Origin: Lantana camara
Taxonomy: Eukaryota > Streptophyta > Magnoliopsida > Lamiales > Verbenaceae
NCBI GenBank assembly: GCA_037501455.1
Contig: CM074860.1
Span: forward strand, 47,006,501-47,070,500
DNA length: 64,000 bases
Reading direction: 5' to 3'
This document shows positions 1 to 10,207 of this stretch, one piece after another (position 1 is the first letter of the stretch; the number at the start of each line of letters is the position of its first letter). The position numbers and the translations under genes are program-made. A model generated the notes under the pieces. It worked only from the letters and a program-made list of their open reading frames with translations. It was not told where the DNA came from and searched no databases.

Positions 1-1325
1 AAAGACAAACATGTATATGTTCCAAATACTCATTTAAAGTACATGTTTTCTACCGGTAACACATAATAATCATAGCTTTTGGATCAATTATAATTAAATA
101 GTTAAAATCGGTACATATATTTAGAAATTTTTAATCATTTTTTTAAACAAATTTTATATAACTTAGTCATAATAATTACACGTTGGAGTTAATTAAAATG
201 ATTTGGTCCTAATATAACATTTAAACTATAAACTATCCGATCAAATTTCTAAACATGTCCCGATATCTTAGTTCACTTACCCGTTTTGGTTTGACTCACA
301 ATTCAGGATGTTACATAACGCTTAATAATATAGTATAGATAAATAAAAATATAAGGAATAAATTGTAATTATAGTAAATCTTAGGAACCCCAAATGTAAT
401 TTGTCTTTCAAAATAATATGTAAATCAAAGCTAGCAAGTAGCTTCCAACTTTGCCCTTAAATTATAAGGTTAATAATAATTCCGTTTTGATCCCCAACTA
501 AAATTTACCCACTTTTTTTTTTTTTTACCGACTTGACTTCGTTGCCCGCCACAACACATGGATTCTTTCGGATATACTGTTGTGTTGTCATGTTTTGGTT
601 GGTTATTCCTGCCGTTCAAAATCCGACCCATGATGGATCCTTTTTAGCCTGTCCGAAAGTTAATTAACAATTTACCAATGCGTGTATGGTCATTTAAGAA
701 TAGATACGGATCGGAGTTGATGGCTTTTGGAGATTAACGTAGTTTACATGGAATTAATATAACATTAATTATGTATCGCATCTTTTACATACTAGATTAA
801 AATATACGTTTCCTTCTAATAAGAAAATAAAACAAATTAATGCCCATTTCACAATTGGTGCCTGAATCGTATCATGCTTTGATTGTTACCATGCATATTT
901 TTTACCGACAATACAATGGAATATCATCCAAAACGAGTGAAAATAAAAAAAAAAGGGAAAGAGAAAACTGAAGTTGAGAAAATAAGACATCAATCTTTGA
1001 TTGTTTCCTTTTCTGCAACAAACAATACATGAATATGAAATAATTTTACAGAAGGGTCGTACAATGGCAAACTGAAACTATTCCAACAAAAGAAAAGGAA
1101 ATTTAAGAAGTACATTTTAATGGGGAGACAACAAGGACTGGCAATGAAATTAAACTATGAAATTCGACATCGAATATTATGTCTTTCCAATTCTTAATCA
1201 GCACTCAAGCTTGAACCTGCACAACCAAAAACATAAAACGTCATATACTCTTTTCAAATAGCCTCTAAACTTTCTAATACTATAATAATTTAGCTAGCTA
1301 TCTTATGTTTCCAAGCAACAATATA
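1..1325. other. AT-rich intergenic DNA, no gene seen
   Basis: No long open reading frame, RNA gene or transposon end could be recognised on either strand. The stretch is strongly AT-rich with short homopolymer runs. It lies 3' of the proline-rich protein gene, which is on the minus strand, so its right part would include that gene's 3' UTR and polyadenylation region. Confidence 0.6.

Positions 1326-1326
<1 letters not shown>

Positions 1327-1360
<34 letters not shown>
1327..1360. repeat. (TA)n microsatellite
   Basis: An uninterrupted run of alternating T and A of about 30 bases lies some 70 bases beyond the stop codon of the HyPRP gene, so it probably falls in the 3' UTR or just past it. Confidence 0.9.
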
Positions 1361-1361
<1 letters not shown>

Positions 1362-1425
1362 TTTATGCTCATAACTTTGACAAAGTATGAAGAAATGCTA
1401 ACAAAAATAAGATCCTCACTTGAAT

Positions 1426-2328
1426 CTAGAGAGAGCACGTGAAACCAGGTGGTGGAGTCTTTCCACAGGTGACAAGGAGTTGAAGAGCAAGAGGGACATA
1501 AATTTTGAGATTGAGAGCCTTTATCTTAAGAGTAGTGCACAAACAAACTGCAGCTTCAGCTTCCACAAGCCCCGAAATAATCGGGCAACACTTATTAACC
1601 GCAGGGTCTCCGACCCCAATGTGCACCTGCCCACCAAGAAGATCCACACATGCACCAAGCTTTAGTGTATCAATTGGGCAGGTGGCCTTAGCTGGTGGAG
1701 GCGGACAGGCTTTTCCTTCCGGTGGGTTGAGTACAGGAGGGACCGTCACGGGTGGCAGTGGCAGTTTGGGTAATGTTACGGGTGGCAGTGGCAGTTTAGG
1801 CACTGTAACCGGAGGCACAGGCAATTTAGGGACGGTGACCGGAGGGACAGGCAACTTCGGAAGTGGTACAGGCACTTTAGGGTCGACGGTGACCGGAGGG
1901 ACAGGCAATTTGGGGACGGTCACTGGTGGGACGGGCAATTTTGGCACTGTAATTGGAGGCACCGGCAATTTTTTTGGGACAGACACCGGTGGAACAGGCA
2001 ATTTAGGCACTGAAACTGGAGGCACTGGTAATTTAGGGAGAGGCACCGGTGGAACTGGCAATTTAGGGATGGTGACAGGAGGGACGGGTAATTTTGGGAC
2101 GGTCACCGGTGGAACAGGCAATTTAGGTACTATGATTGGTGGAACTGGCAATTTAGGGACTGTAACTGGTGGAACAGGCAATTTGGGGACGGTGATGGGG
2201 GGCTTGACAGTGGGGGTTTTGGGATGGGGCGTGGAGCAGGAGCCACAATCCTTTTCACCAATGGGAATTGCTGAGGCAATGGAGAGACTGGAAATGAGAA
2301 GAAGGGTTAAAATCATTGAGGACTCCAT
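1426..2328 (-). CDS. hybrid proline-rich protein (HyPRP), 36.4-kDa PRP-like
   Basis: A single-exon, 300-residue secreted cell-wall protein. Residues 1-20 form a signal peptide with a leucine/isoleucine core and a likely cut after Ala20. Residues ~35-200 are a tandem proline-rich repeat of roughly ten residues built on PKLPVPPVTV, with small irregularities (an extra Lys, one VDPKVPVPLP unit). Residues ~215-300 are the C-terminal eight-cysteine domain (hydrophobic-seed/LTP-like family): Cys217, 227, the pair 247-248, the Cys-Leu-Cys at 262-264, 288 and 298, ending in PPPGFTCSL. This order and spacing define HyPRPs, which sit at the membrane-wall interface and are often developmentally or stress regulated. 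The ATG has A at -3 and G at +4. The frame is intact with a TAG stop, so it is probably functional. It is the only convincing host gene in the window. The exact subfamily symbol is not certain. Confidence 0.93.
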   Translation of the reverse strand: MESSMILTLLLISSLSIASAIPIGEKDCGSCSTPHPKTPTVKPPITVPKLPVPPVTVPKLPVPPIIVPKLPVPPVTVPKLPVPPVTIPKLPVPPVPLPKLPVPPVSVPKLPVPPVSVPKKLPVPPITVPKLPVPPVTVPKLPVPPVTVDPKVPVPLPKLPVPPVTVPKLPVPPVTVPKLPLPPVTLPKLPLPPVTVPPVLNPPEGKACPPPPAKATCPIDTLKLGACVDLLGGQVHIGVGDPAVNKCCPIISGLVEAEAAVCLCTTLKIKALNLKIYVPLALQLLVTCGKTPPPGFTCSL

Positions 2329-2390
2329 TATGGTTCCTCTCTCAAAACAAGAAATCTGATTGGTACATAGGACTGTTGAGGTATTGAGTT

Positions 2391-2400
2391 GTTATATAAG
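2391..2400 (-). promoter_or_regulatory. putative TATA box of the HyPRP gene
   Basis: On the minus strand the sequence reads CTTATATAAC about 65-70 bases upstream of the ATG, a normal place for a TATA box with a short 5' UTR. Only the motif and its spacing support this. Confidence 0.5.
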
Positions 2401-3274
2401 AAAAATGAGAGGTGCAAAAATACAAAAGCCCTAAAAACCAATGCATGTGAAGAACAGAGAAGCAGCTGCCAAAATATGCTAGTTGTCAACTACCATGCAA
2501 ATTCAGTAGTCTTTCTGGAATTTCATTTTCATCGGAAAAATTACTTCCAATTGCTAACTATCTTAATTTTTTTTGCGTCAATGGTGTGGAAATAATTATT
2601 ATAAAGCATTTATCTCAAGATAAAACGCCATAATTCTTCAAATTATATGAAAAGACCTCGTTGGTTAAGTCTAATAAAGGTTAATTATAACGGGATAATT
2701 ACGAACAACCCCCTGAGATTTGAGAAATTAGAAACTCCCCCATGACCTTTAATTTACACTATCTCTCACAAATTTCACTACCGTTAATCACACCGTTTAA
2801 TTTCATATTTATATTCCAAAAATACCCTTAGGGGTATATTGTAATTTTACTAAAAGTTTAATGATATAATTGTAATATTAGTTAATTTTGGATTTTTTGT
2901 ATTTAAAAAGTTCTTTTAATATTTTATCTATAAATATAAATTCAATTAGATATTCCATGCATATTTATTTCTATGAAGTATGATTGAACATTATAAATTC
3001 TCTCTTATATTTATATCTTAGTTTTAAATATATTTTGTACAAGTTCATTTAAAGTTAATTTAAAATAATTTAATTACAATTATAACAACCTTTTCCTCAA
3101 AATAAAAATTCATATAAAAAAACAACACAAGAAGTATCAATTCATTACCAAATTTTCCCCTCAAAATTGAAAATCATAGCAAACACATCAACATCAATAA
3201 ATGCATTAGTAAATTCACATAAATATCCGTCAAAGTCATTTAAACAGTTATTTCAAACGTTGAACATGCATGAT
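2401..3274. other. intergenic DNA upstream of HyPRP, no gene seen
   Basis: AT-rich promoter-distal sequence. A short stretch around 2,690-2,850, starting GGGATAATTAC and continuing with C-rich clauses, resembles the end of a degraded dispersed repeat, but I could find no matching second end or target duplication. Confidence 0.45.
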
Positions 3275-3284
3275 CAATATCTAC

Positions 3285-3581
3285 GAGGAAATTGTAAAAA
3301 TGGTATACAAACTGACCCAATTTCGTACTTTTGGTACACGAATTTTTCCGGTGAAAAAATAAACCCTAAACTCAAAAAGTTAGCAAATTCTTGCACAATC
3401 TCACCGGAAATGCCTTGTTGGCGCCGGAAAAGACAACGTGGACCACGTCACAATGCCATGTGTATATTATGCACAAAAATGCTAACTTTTTGAGTTAAGA
3501 GGTACATTTTTCACCGGAAAAAAATTTAGTACCAAAATTGCAAAATGAGGTCACTTGGTATTCCATTTTTGCAATTTCTTC
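3285..3581 (+). repeat. left terminal inverted repeat of the MULE
   Basis: A 297-bp unit matching the reverse complement of 5,170-5,463 along its length, including the shared blocks around GTTAGCAAATT and TGCCTTGTTGGCGCCG. The unit is also itself quasi-palindromic: its first ~75 bases pair with its last ~75, so each TIR could fold back on its own. Confidence 0.8.
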
Positions 3582-4133
3582 TATAATTTGTAATGCGAAC
3601 TAAACAAGGCTCCTTCATCCACACAATTGCATCATCTCATTGGGTTGAAACTTGAAACTTGAAATTAGTGGAGTGAATGCATCCTCTAAAATTGGGAAGA
3701 GTAAGACCATACTGCATAAAAAATTATCAATTCTCATCCAATTCATCATGAAGTCAATCACAAAGTGAATCTTACTTATAAACTAGAAACAACAAAAATA
3801 TTCAACTCACAAAGAATCTACTGTAAGGAAGTAATTCAACTCACAAAGAATCTCCTGTAAGGAAGTAAGATCAATATTACGACATTTAAACTTGACCCCG
3901 GTATCCCTAACTTGAATCCCAAACTATTACCATCAACCTAACAATCATAACTAAAAAGCGTACCATCTCTGTTAGCTACTATAATGTGCCCACCCATAGT
4001 TGTTTTTTTCAAAATACACCTTATCTGTCGCGTCTTTCCGAAAATAAAAGTCTTTAGAAGCCCAAAATGATGACACCAACACCGATTCCTTTTTTATGTA
4101 AGCTACTACATGAAACCCCTCATTCCTTTAACT

Positions 4134-4198
4134 ACTCACAAGACTAAGAAGAACAAGACATCAAGCTTCACTCACAAGACTAAGAAGAACAAGACATC
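4134..4198. repeat. 36-bp tandem duplication inside the MULE
   Basis: The 29-base stretch beginning ACTCACAAGACTAAGAAGA occurs twice with a 36-base period (4,134-4,162 and 4,170-4,198). The second copy encodes the last residues and stop region of the F-box-associated relic. Confidence 0.8.
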
Positions 4199-4433
4199 CA
4201 TCGAAAACTGCAAGCTTGCCGTCGCTTCTCGGCGCCTCCATCACTTCAAACAATTCCTCGTCTAAATCATACCTCACTTGATCAAATAATACCTCGTATA
4301 AACCAAACCTCACAATCTTATACACTAGATTATGCTCATGTTCGTCATCCCAACGGATCAGCCAGTAGATGGATCTTTTATAGGTAACCATCGGAAGTTG
4401 GAACTGATAGAACCAGTACGACTTATCATGCAA
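4161..4433 (-). pseudogene. F-box-associated (FBA) domain gene fragment
   Basis: An open stretch of 90 codons whose middle resembles the FBA interaction domain of plant F-box proteins: an IYWLIRW segment, then alternating beta-strand-like pieces with the VRYDLDEELFEVMEAP pattern, then a KLAVFDGCLVLLSL strand. In intact F-box proteins this domain follows the F-box and binds the substrate delivered to an SCF ubiquitin ligase. There is no F-box in the flanking sequence, the fragment is far shorter than a full FBA domain (~200 residues), and the 3' end runs into a tandem duplication. I read it as a captured fragment, probably not a working gene. The family call rests on pattern resemblance only. 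Confidence 0.4.
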
Positions 4434-4658
4434 TGTATTCTTTGAAGATGTATATTAAGCCATCGGAAGAACGGATAATCCAGATGCCACCAGTACGGAA
4501 TGGATTCTTTTAAAGCTTACAGGATTTTTTGGGCAACTTTCAAAATTTACAGGGTTCCTGGACAATAGTTTTTTAAAACATATATAGAACATTCATATTC
4601 AAATTAAGAACAATTACAAAATTTCATTTTACAACATTTTCATTTCTTCAGCACAACA

Positions 4659-4898
4659 TTACACAGAATGAAAAAACACACACACAACCAATAATACAAA
4701 GTCTTTATCTACTTCCCATGGTGTCTGACTAGGATTAAACCAAGAAAAATATTTGCAGTACTTATTTTGGCAGCAACAATATAACATTTCTTTTGTAGGC
4801 TTGTTGTATGATTCCACAACCTTGATGGCTGCCTTCAAATGACAACCCCATTGCGGCGTTAGGTACCTGAAGACAAAGTCTTGTTTCCTTCGTCTCAA
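4659..4898 (-). pseudogene. GRF-type zinc-finger gene fragment
   Basis: An open stretch of 79 codons containing a pattern like the GRF zinc finger of small plant nucleic-acid-binding proteins: a WGCHLKAAIKVVES start where a C-x-C-G would be expected, then an aromatic-cysteine cluster LYCCCQNKYCKYFSWFNP. The first zinc ligand pair is incomplete (C-H-L instead of C-x-C-G), so the finger is probably dead. The frame after it becomes hydrophobic and unrelated. It shares strand and context with the F-box-associated relic and was probably captured by the same MULE. The family call is tentative. Confidence 0.38.
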
Positions 4899-5169
4899 AA
4901 ATGGGCTCTCTCATTGAGTTGAAATTTTTTTCTTTTTTGCAATTAGGGTTTCAATGAGGAGGATGAAGAAGATGACATTTTAATATTATTAAGTTTATTG
5001 TGGAAAAGTATCTTTTGATAGCCAATTATTATAAGAATTCACATACCCAGCTGCAAATATGGCATGTGTGACAACAATCATGACATCAGGGTTTTGAGTG
5101 CTAATTTAATAAAATCATAGAGTTCTCTTTGATATATTTCAAAAGACAGGATTCATAAATTAGGTATAT

Positions 5170-5463
5170 GAAGAAATTGCAAAAATGGTATACCTACCCC
5201 ATTTCGCAATTTTGGTACTAAATTTTTTCCGGTGACGTGTCCTGCTGACTTGTTTCATATAAGGGGCAATAATACACGTGGTTTACACGTAAGTGCCAGT
5301 TGGCGCACATGTGGTCTTCTTCGGCGCCAACAAGGCATTTCCGTTGAGATTGTGTACAAATTTGCTAACTTTTTGAGTTAAGGGTTTTTTTTTTCACCGG
5401 AAAAATTCATGTACTAATAGTGTGAAATTGGGTCAGTTGGTATACCATTTTTGCAATTTCCTC
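5170..5463 (-). repeat. right terminal inverted repeat of the MULE
   Basis: A 294-bp inverted copy of 3,285-3,581 ending in CAATTTCCTC and followed directly by the 10-bp target duplication. Like the left unit it is itself quasi-palindromic. Confidence 0.8.
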
Positions 5464-5661
5464 CAATATCTACAGAAAAATATTAGGCATCCGTAAACTC
5501 TATGTATGAAATTAGTTTATCATAAAAATATTAAAATATTATTAAGTAGTGTTAATTGGAAAAAAAAAAAAAAGTTAGGTAGACACAAAACTCAAGTATT
5601 TACATCAAACCCCCTAACAATTTCAATTCTTATATCAATCCCCTTACCTTTGGGCTCTTTA

Positions 5662-6303
5662 TTTGTAATACCCCGCACGGTGGGTCACCACATCCCCCAC
5701 ACCAAAACCAGATCCACATACGAGATGGAAGGCCCGTACATGAACTAAGTAGTGGCGAACGGGAGACAGACAGACAGACTCACACCTAAGCTAGACGGAA
5801 CGTAGACCCTGAACTTCAAAATCAAACCAAAGAATAAGTACAGAAGCGAAAACATTCAAATCAAATTAAATCATGGAAGAACAGTTGACGGGTTCAACTA
5901 GCATAGATACCTAATCCCGAAGTTAAACAGAAATCATAAATCAACGGGTTTATCTATTCCAACAACCTGTTCTAACCTGTCCCGAATTTCATACATTTAA
6001 ATCGTAAGCACAATCCTATACAGATTATATCGTATACATAATTTCAAACATAATTCAGAGTAGAAAGCAAAACAAACTTAGACAGACTGATACAGACTCG
6101 ACAGACACGACATATAGTCGCCTAGGTCGAACTCCGATAACCTGAACCTACAACTAAAAACATAAAGAGGGAGGGGTCAGTCACACTGACTGAGTGAGGG
6201 ACTACATACGCACGCGTACATACGTATACGGAGCACAGCATGTTTAAAAGTAAATGTTCGTGAATTCGGGATTAGTTTTTGCACACCAAAATATTTGCTC
6301 ATG

Positions 6304-6353
<50 letters not shown>

Positions 6354-6395
6354 AGTGACTTATCAAAACAGAACGAACAAAACTTAACTTATACG
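5662..6395 (-). mobile_element. LTR remnant J (same group as LARD-G/H)
   Basis: Starts TGTAATACCCCGCACGG and shares landmarks in the same order with the LTR ends at 47,066, 53,269 and (inverted) ~63,050-63,400: a CC-rich head, AAGCTAGACGG, an AACCTGTCCCGAATT block, and the GGTCAGTCACACTGACTGAG dyad. Orientation is minus. It is cut at 6,395 by the insertion of copia-B; the rest of the element is not found in the window. Confidence 0.65.
6307..6351. repeat. (TA)n microsatellite
   Basis: About 44 bases of alternating A and T inside LTR J. Confidence 0.9.
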
Positions 6396-7335
6396 TGTTG
6401 GGAATAATGCCCTAGAAAGCCGATTAGTCATAATCTATTTTCTAACTTTCCTAATATCACAGACAATCTTTGAATAATACACAATTGATTATTATCATAG
6501 GCAAACACTTCTTTATGTGCAATACGTGTTTTGTGTGTTTCCATTTCGTGCACATGTATTAGAACTCCCCTAATCCATAAGGCTGTTAGAGACTTTGTCA
6601 TTAGGCGAATGACACATAAAATAAGCTCTAACTCAAGGCCGGATTAGAAACCACTCCAAGTCGATAAGTCCAACAAACAGTGGGAGTGTTGATTAGGCTC
6701 GATTGAGACTTGCTTGTGGGATTGCGTCCTTAAGAAGGAGCATCCTGTTTCATGGGGTGTAAAGTGCATAGCTCATACAATACATGAGGGTGCTCACTAT
6801 TAAAACGGGTATACTGAGGTATCCCGCGTGAGAAGATTTCTAAATGGGAAAGGAAGTTTCTATACCTAGAAATAGAAACTTCCAGATTAGGAAATATCTC
6901 ACAGGTCAATAGCGTGAGTAAATTAATCCTATGACTTGAGATTCCATTGATGCTTTGTGGGCTAACTCTGTAGTCTTTGGTATAAGCTTTCAAGGGTGTC
7001 GCCTTAGACAACTGATTCAAGGCTTATGCTGGGGTTGTACAAGTGGCACATGGAAGTATATGAGAATCAACAAAGGACCTACACTTGATTAAATGCAAGA
7101 AGATCTCTTATTGCATAAGTCGTTCATGTACCATCCTAAACCCTCGGCCGAGGTAGTGGATCAAGATATCAAGAAAAGGGTTTCTTGGATTGAGATCAAA
7201 TGGATATGAAATGGACTTAGCTTTAAGATTGAGATTAGTAGAGCTCTCATTATTCCCATGCCCTAGATCTTAATCAAGAGATGGGTTGGTAGGAGGATTG
7301 TACCTCACAGCTGTCATTGATTGAAAGGTTCTTTC
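6396..7335 (+). repeat. copia-B 5' LTR, segment 1 of 3
   Basis: LTR start TGTTGGGAATAATGCCCTAG. The order of blocks matches the reverse complement of copia-A's LTR. It ends in CTTTC, one copy of the target duplication made by copia-A. Confidence 0.8.
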
Positions 7336-7480
7336 TGTTGGAAACAGGAATCAGAAAGCAGCGGAATTTAAAAAAATTTCAAACAAAAGGATCTTGGACT
7401 CGCAATCGTGTATCCAAATTCGTAGAGATTAGAAACTTACTTTCTTAATTAACTTTCTTGAAGCGTATCAAGCCACCCAA

Positions 7481-8851
7481 AATAAAAATAAAAATAAAAA
7501 TCCGGAAACATATGAAAATAAAAATAAAAATCCAAATTTGGAATTTGCTGAAAACATATGAAAATAAAAATAAAAATTTACCGACGGACAATTCCGTCGG
7601 AAAATATTAAATTTTCCGACGGAATTTTCGTCAGTAATCCATCGGAAATTCAAAAATAAAATTCAACAAAGCTTCGAAAAATAAAATTCAAGAATGCTTC
7701 CGACGAAATATGCTTCCAACGGAATATTCCGTCGAAAACTATTAAATTTTATAATTATTTCTATATTTTAAAATTTTACCGAGAGAAATTTTCGATGGGA
7801 TTAAAGCCGTCGGAAAATTATAAAGTTTCCGACGGAAAACCGACGGTTTTCCGACGGGAATTTCTAAAAACATATTAAAATAAAAATAAAATTTTCCGAC
7901 GGAATTTCCGTCGTAATCCGTCGGAAATGCAAAAATAAAAGTCAACAAAGCTTCGAAAAATAAAATTCAAGAAAGCTTCCGACGGAATATTCCGTCGGAA
8001 ACTATTAAATTTAAATAAATAAAATTTTTGCTAATTACTAATTTTATTATTAAATGTACAAATATCTTATAATGTAACTTATAATTAATATATTAATTTT
8101 AGAAAGAATTCTTATTATGATACTCTATATATTTTCAATAGATCGGAGAACTCTTAATTCTAATGAGTTTTATTTTCATTCGAATAAGTATTTTTAAAAA
8201 ATTTCAATAAATATGATTATATTTAATTCATATAATCAAATATTTAAAATTTTATATTTTAAATTAATAACAAAAAGTATTTAAATAATTATTTGAAATA
8301 AGTACATAAATATATTTAAAGACATAATATTAATAAGAGGTAAGTTATCCAAGTTGGTAAGGGAGTCACCATTCTTCCTTGGACACCCGAGTTCGAATCC
8401 CTGCGGGCGCAATAATTGCGGGAATTAGTTCTCGCATTGGTTGGCTCGCCGAGCTTTAAGCTCGTCTCGTGGCTCGTCTGAGGTGTTGGTGTAGCTCGTT
8501 TCCGGGGTGGTTCGGGTCTCACAAATGAATTTTTTATTTTTTTTAGTTTATTTATTTTAATTCTATTTCCGATGGAATACCGACGGAAAATTTCGTCGGA
8601 AATAATTTTTTAAATTTTTTGGATTTATATTTTCCGACGGATTTTCCGACGGACTATCCGACGAATTTTCCGTCGGAAAGTCGTTTATTATTTTTTACAT
8701 TTCGCTAAGATTTCCGTCGGAAAGCCGTCGGTAATCTGTCGGTAAATTTTTCTGAGGACTACTTATGCGATAACAAACATCCGTCGGAATTCCGTCGCTA
8801 ATCCGTCGGTATTTTATGTTTCCGTCGGAAATTGACAATTTTCTTGTAGTG
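7481..8851. mobile_element. truncated CACTA (En/Spm-type) element
   Basis: The right end is the reverse complement of CACTACAAGAAAATTGTC, the classic CACTA terminus. The interior is packed with subterminal repeats of the type TTCCGACGGAA / CCGTCGGAAA in both orientations, dozens in all. The left end is missing: sequence passes from LTR to AATAAAAATAAAAAT without a CACTA terminus, and 36 bp of LTR are absent compared with the 5' LTR. So this is a deletion remnant without transposase. Confidence 0.75.
8336..8526 (+). mobile_element. tRNA-derived SINE inside the CACTA remnant
   Basis: A ~190-bp stretch of different composition from its CCGACGG-rich surroundings. It has a Pol III promoter arrangement: an A-box-like segment near 8,345-8,360 and a clear B box GTTCGAATC at 8,391-8,399, about 40 bases apart, and it ends in a T-rich tract. 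The fold and anticodon arm of a real tRNA are absent. No clear target duplication was seen. Confidence 0.5.
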
Positions 8852-9055
8852 TAAAGCTCGAATCTTCAAACTTCTAACTTGAAGCTCTCTAGAGATGGTC
8901 CACCAACTTGACTACAATCTAACTAGTAAGGATGCTAGTTCTCTAGTTAGTGTTTAGGCTTAACCTAGGGTTTATTTTATCTTGGAGAAAGGATGGTGTT
9001 CAACACATGAACCAAAAGAATTCTCGATTAGCTCCAAGGGGAGCTCGAGCTCCCC

Positions 9056-9063
9056 TATTTATA
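9056..9063 (-). promoter_or_regulatory. TATA box in copia-A 3' LTR
   Basis: Minus-strand TATAAATA in the context CCTCCTATAAATAGGGG. The same core occurs in the LTRs of copia-D. The homologous site is deleted from copia-A's own 5' LTR. Confidence 0.7.
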
Positions 9064-9376
9064 GGAGGGGAGTGGCCGAAAATCCCTAGTCCTTATGGGC
9101 TAAGGATTTTGGTCGCTCTCTCCTATTACTTGATCATCAAGTAATTTTGACTTTGACTTTAAATTCAAATTCAAATCAACTTTTAAGAGAGCTAAAATAG
9201 CCAAACCCTTTTTGGATATTATTATACTTTATATATTTAAAAATAAATAACTTATTTTATCTAATTAATTAATTCACAATTAATTAACTAGATTATTTTT
9301 CTCCAAAATAAGACTTTCTTTTTAATTCAAAATTAAACCAAAGTCTATTAAATAATTAACACATTTAATTATTTAA

Positions 9377-9388
9377 TATATATATACA

Positions 9389-9440
<52 letters not shown>
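9377..9440. repeat. (TA)n/(CA)n microsatellite in copia-A 3' LTR
   Basis: Alternating TA passing into CA repeats just beside the G-box cluster. The 5' LTR has the homologous tract at 18,430-18,497 with a different length. Confidence 0.85.
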
Positions 9441-9505
9441 GTGTGAGACACGTGTCCTAAGGACACGTGCTCCTCACGTGACCCACACGTGTGTTTTGAC
9501 ACGTG
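9438..9505 (-). promoter_or_regulatory. G-box/ABRE cluster in copia-A U3 (3' LTR)
   Basis: Six CACGTG palindromes in 68 bases, about 380-450 bases upstream of the TATA box in the sense of the element. CACGTG is the core site for plant bZIP (ABF/AREB) and bHLH factors. The 5' LTR keeps four of them at 18,509-18,549. Confidence 0.6.
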
Positions 9506-10207
9506 TGGAACCCACTCGGCTTGATTAACTTGTTTAATCATTTTCAAGCCTCAACTCATGTATCCAAGTTGTTGTGTGCGACCCTCTAGGTTCTCAATTC
9601 AATTAGCAGTGACCCTAATTAATTAATCAGTCCACAGATTAAACGACCATAGTCTAGCAACACGTGTTTAACCCCTAGCTGAATTGGAATGTTCGGATTC
9701 GACAGAACCTTTAAGTCATTGATTCATGTGAGATACAATCCTCCTACTTACTATCTCTCAACCAAGATCTAGGGTAAGGGAATAATCAAAACCCTAATAA
9801 TCCGGTCTTAAAGAAAAGTGCATTTCATATCTATTTGATCTCAATCCAAGAAACCCTTTTCTTGATGTCTTTATCTACTGCCTTGGCCAAGGACTCCATA
9901 TGGCATATGAATGACTTACACAATAAGAGATCACCTTGCAAATGCAAGTGTAGGTCCTTTTTTGATACTCATTCACGTTCATGAATCACTTGTGCAGCCC
10001 CAGCATAAGCCTTGAATCAGTTGTCTAAGGCGACACCCTTTAAAGCTTATACCTAAGACTACAGAGTTAACTCATAAAGTGACATGGAACCTCAAGTCTA
10101 AGGATCAATTAATCACATCAATGACTCGTGAGATATTTCCTCATATGGAAGTTTCCATTTCCTAAAATAGAAACTTCCTTTCCCATTTAGGAATGTTCTC
10201 ACACGGG

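Larger units (their letters stand above)
3285..5463. mobile_element. Mutator-like element with Pack-MULE architecture
   Basis: A 2.18-kb element flanked by a perfect 10-bp direct repeat CAATATCTAC (3,275-3,284 and 5,464-5,473). Its ends are inverted repeats: GAGGAAATTG... on the left and ...CAATTTCCTC on the right, with similarity running through ~295 bp. Long TIRs with a 9-11 bp target duplication are diagnostic of Mutator-like elements. No transposase is present, so it is non-autonomous. The 1.6-kb interior carries two gene-fragment relics on the minus strand, as in Pack-MULEs, which capture pieces of host genes. That the fragments were captured, rather than decayed in place, is inference. 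Confidence 0.75.

Noticed and set aside
1505..2359. 284-codon open frame on the plus strand over the HyPRP gene, with Gly/Thr-rich repeats
   Set aside because: It is the antisense shadow of the proline-rich repeat: a repeat without stops in one frame stays open on the other strand. The minus-strand product has a signal peptide and the eight-cysteine domain.
3167..3493. 108-codon open frame
   Set aside because: It crosses the left boundary of the MULE and runs through its inverted repeat, so it cannot be a conserved gene.
3285..3581. Stand-alone MITE pair (3,285-3,581 and 5,170-5,463)
   Set aside because: Each unit alone lacks a target duplication, whereas the outermost flanks share a perfect 10-mer, so they are the two TIRs of one element.
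8336..8410. Possible tRNA gene
   Set aside because: A and B boxes are present but no cloverleaf, acceptor stem or anticodon arm can be drawn; it fits a SINE inside the CACTA remnant.
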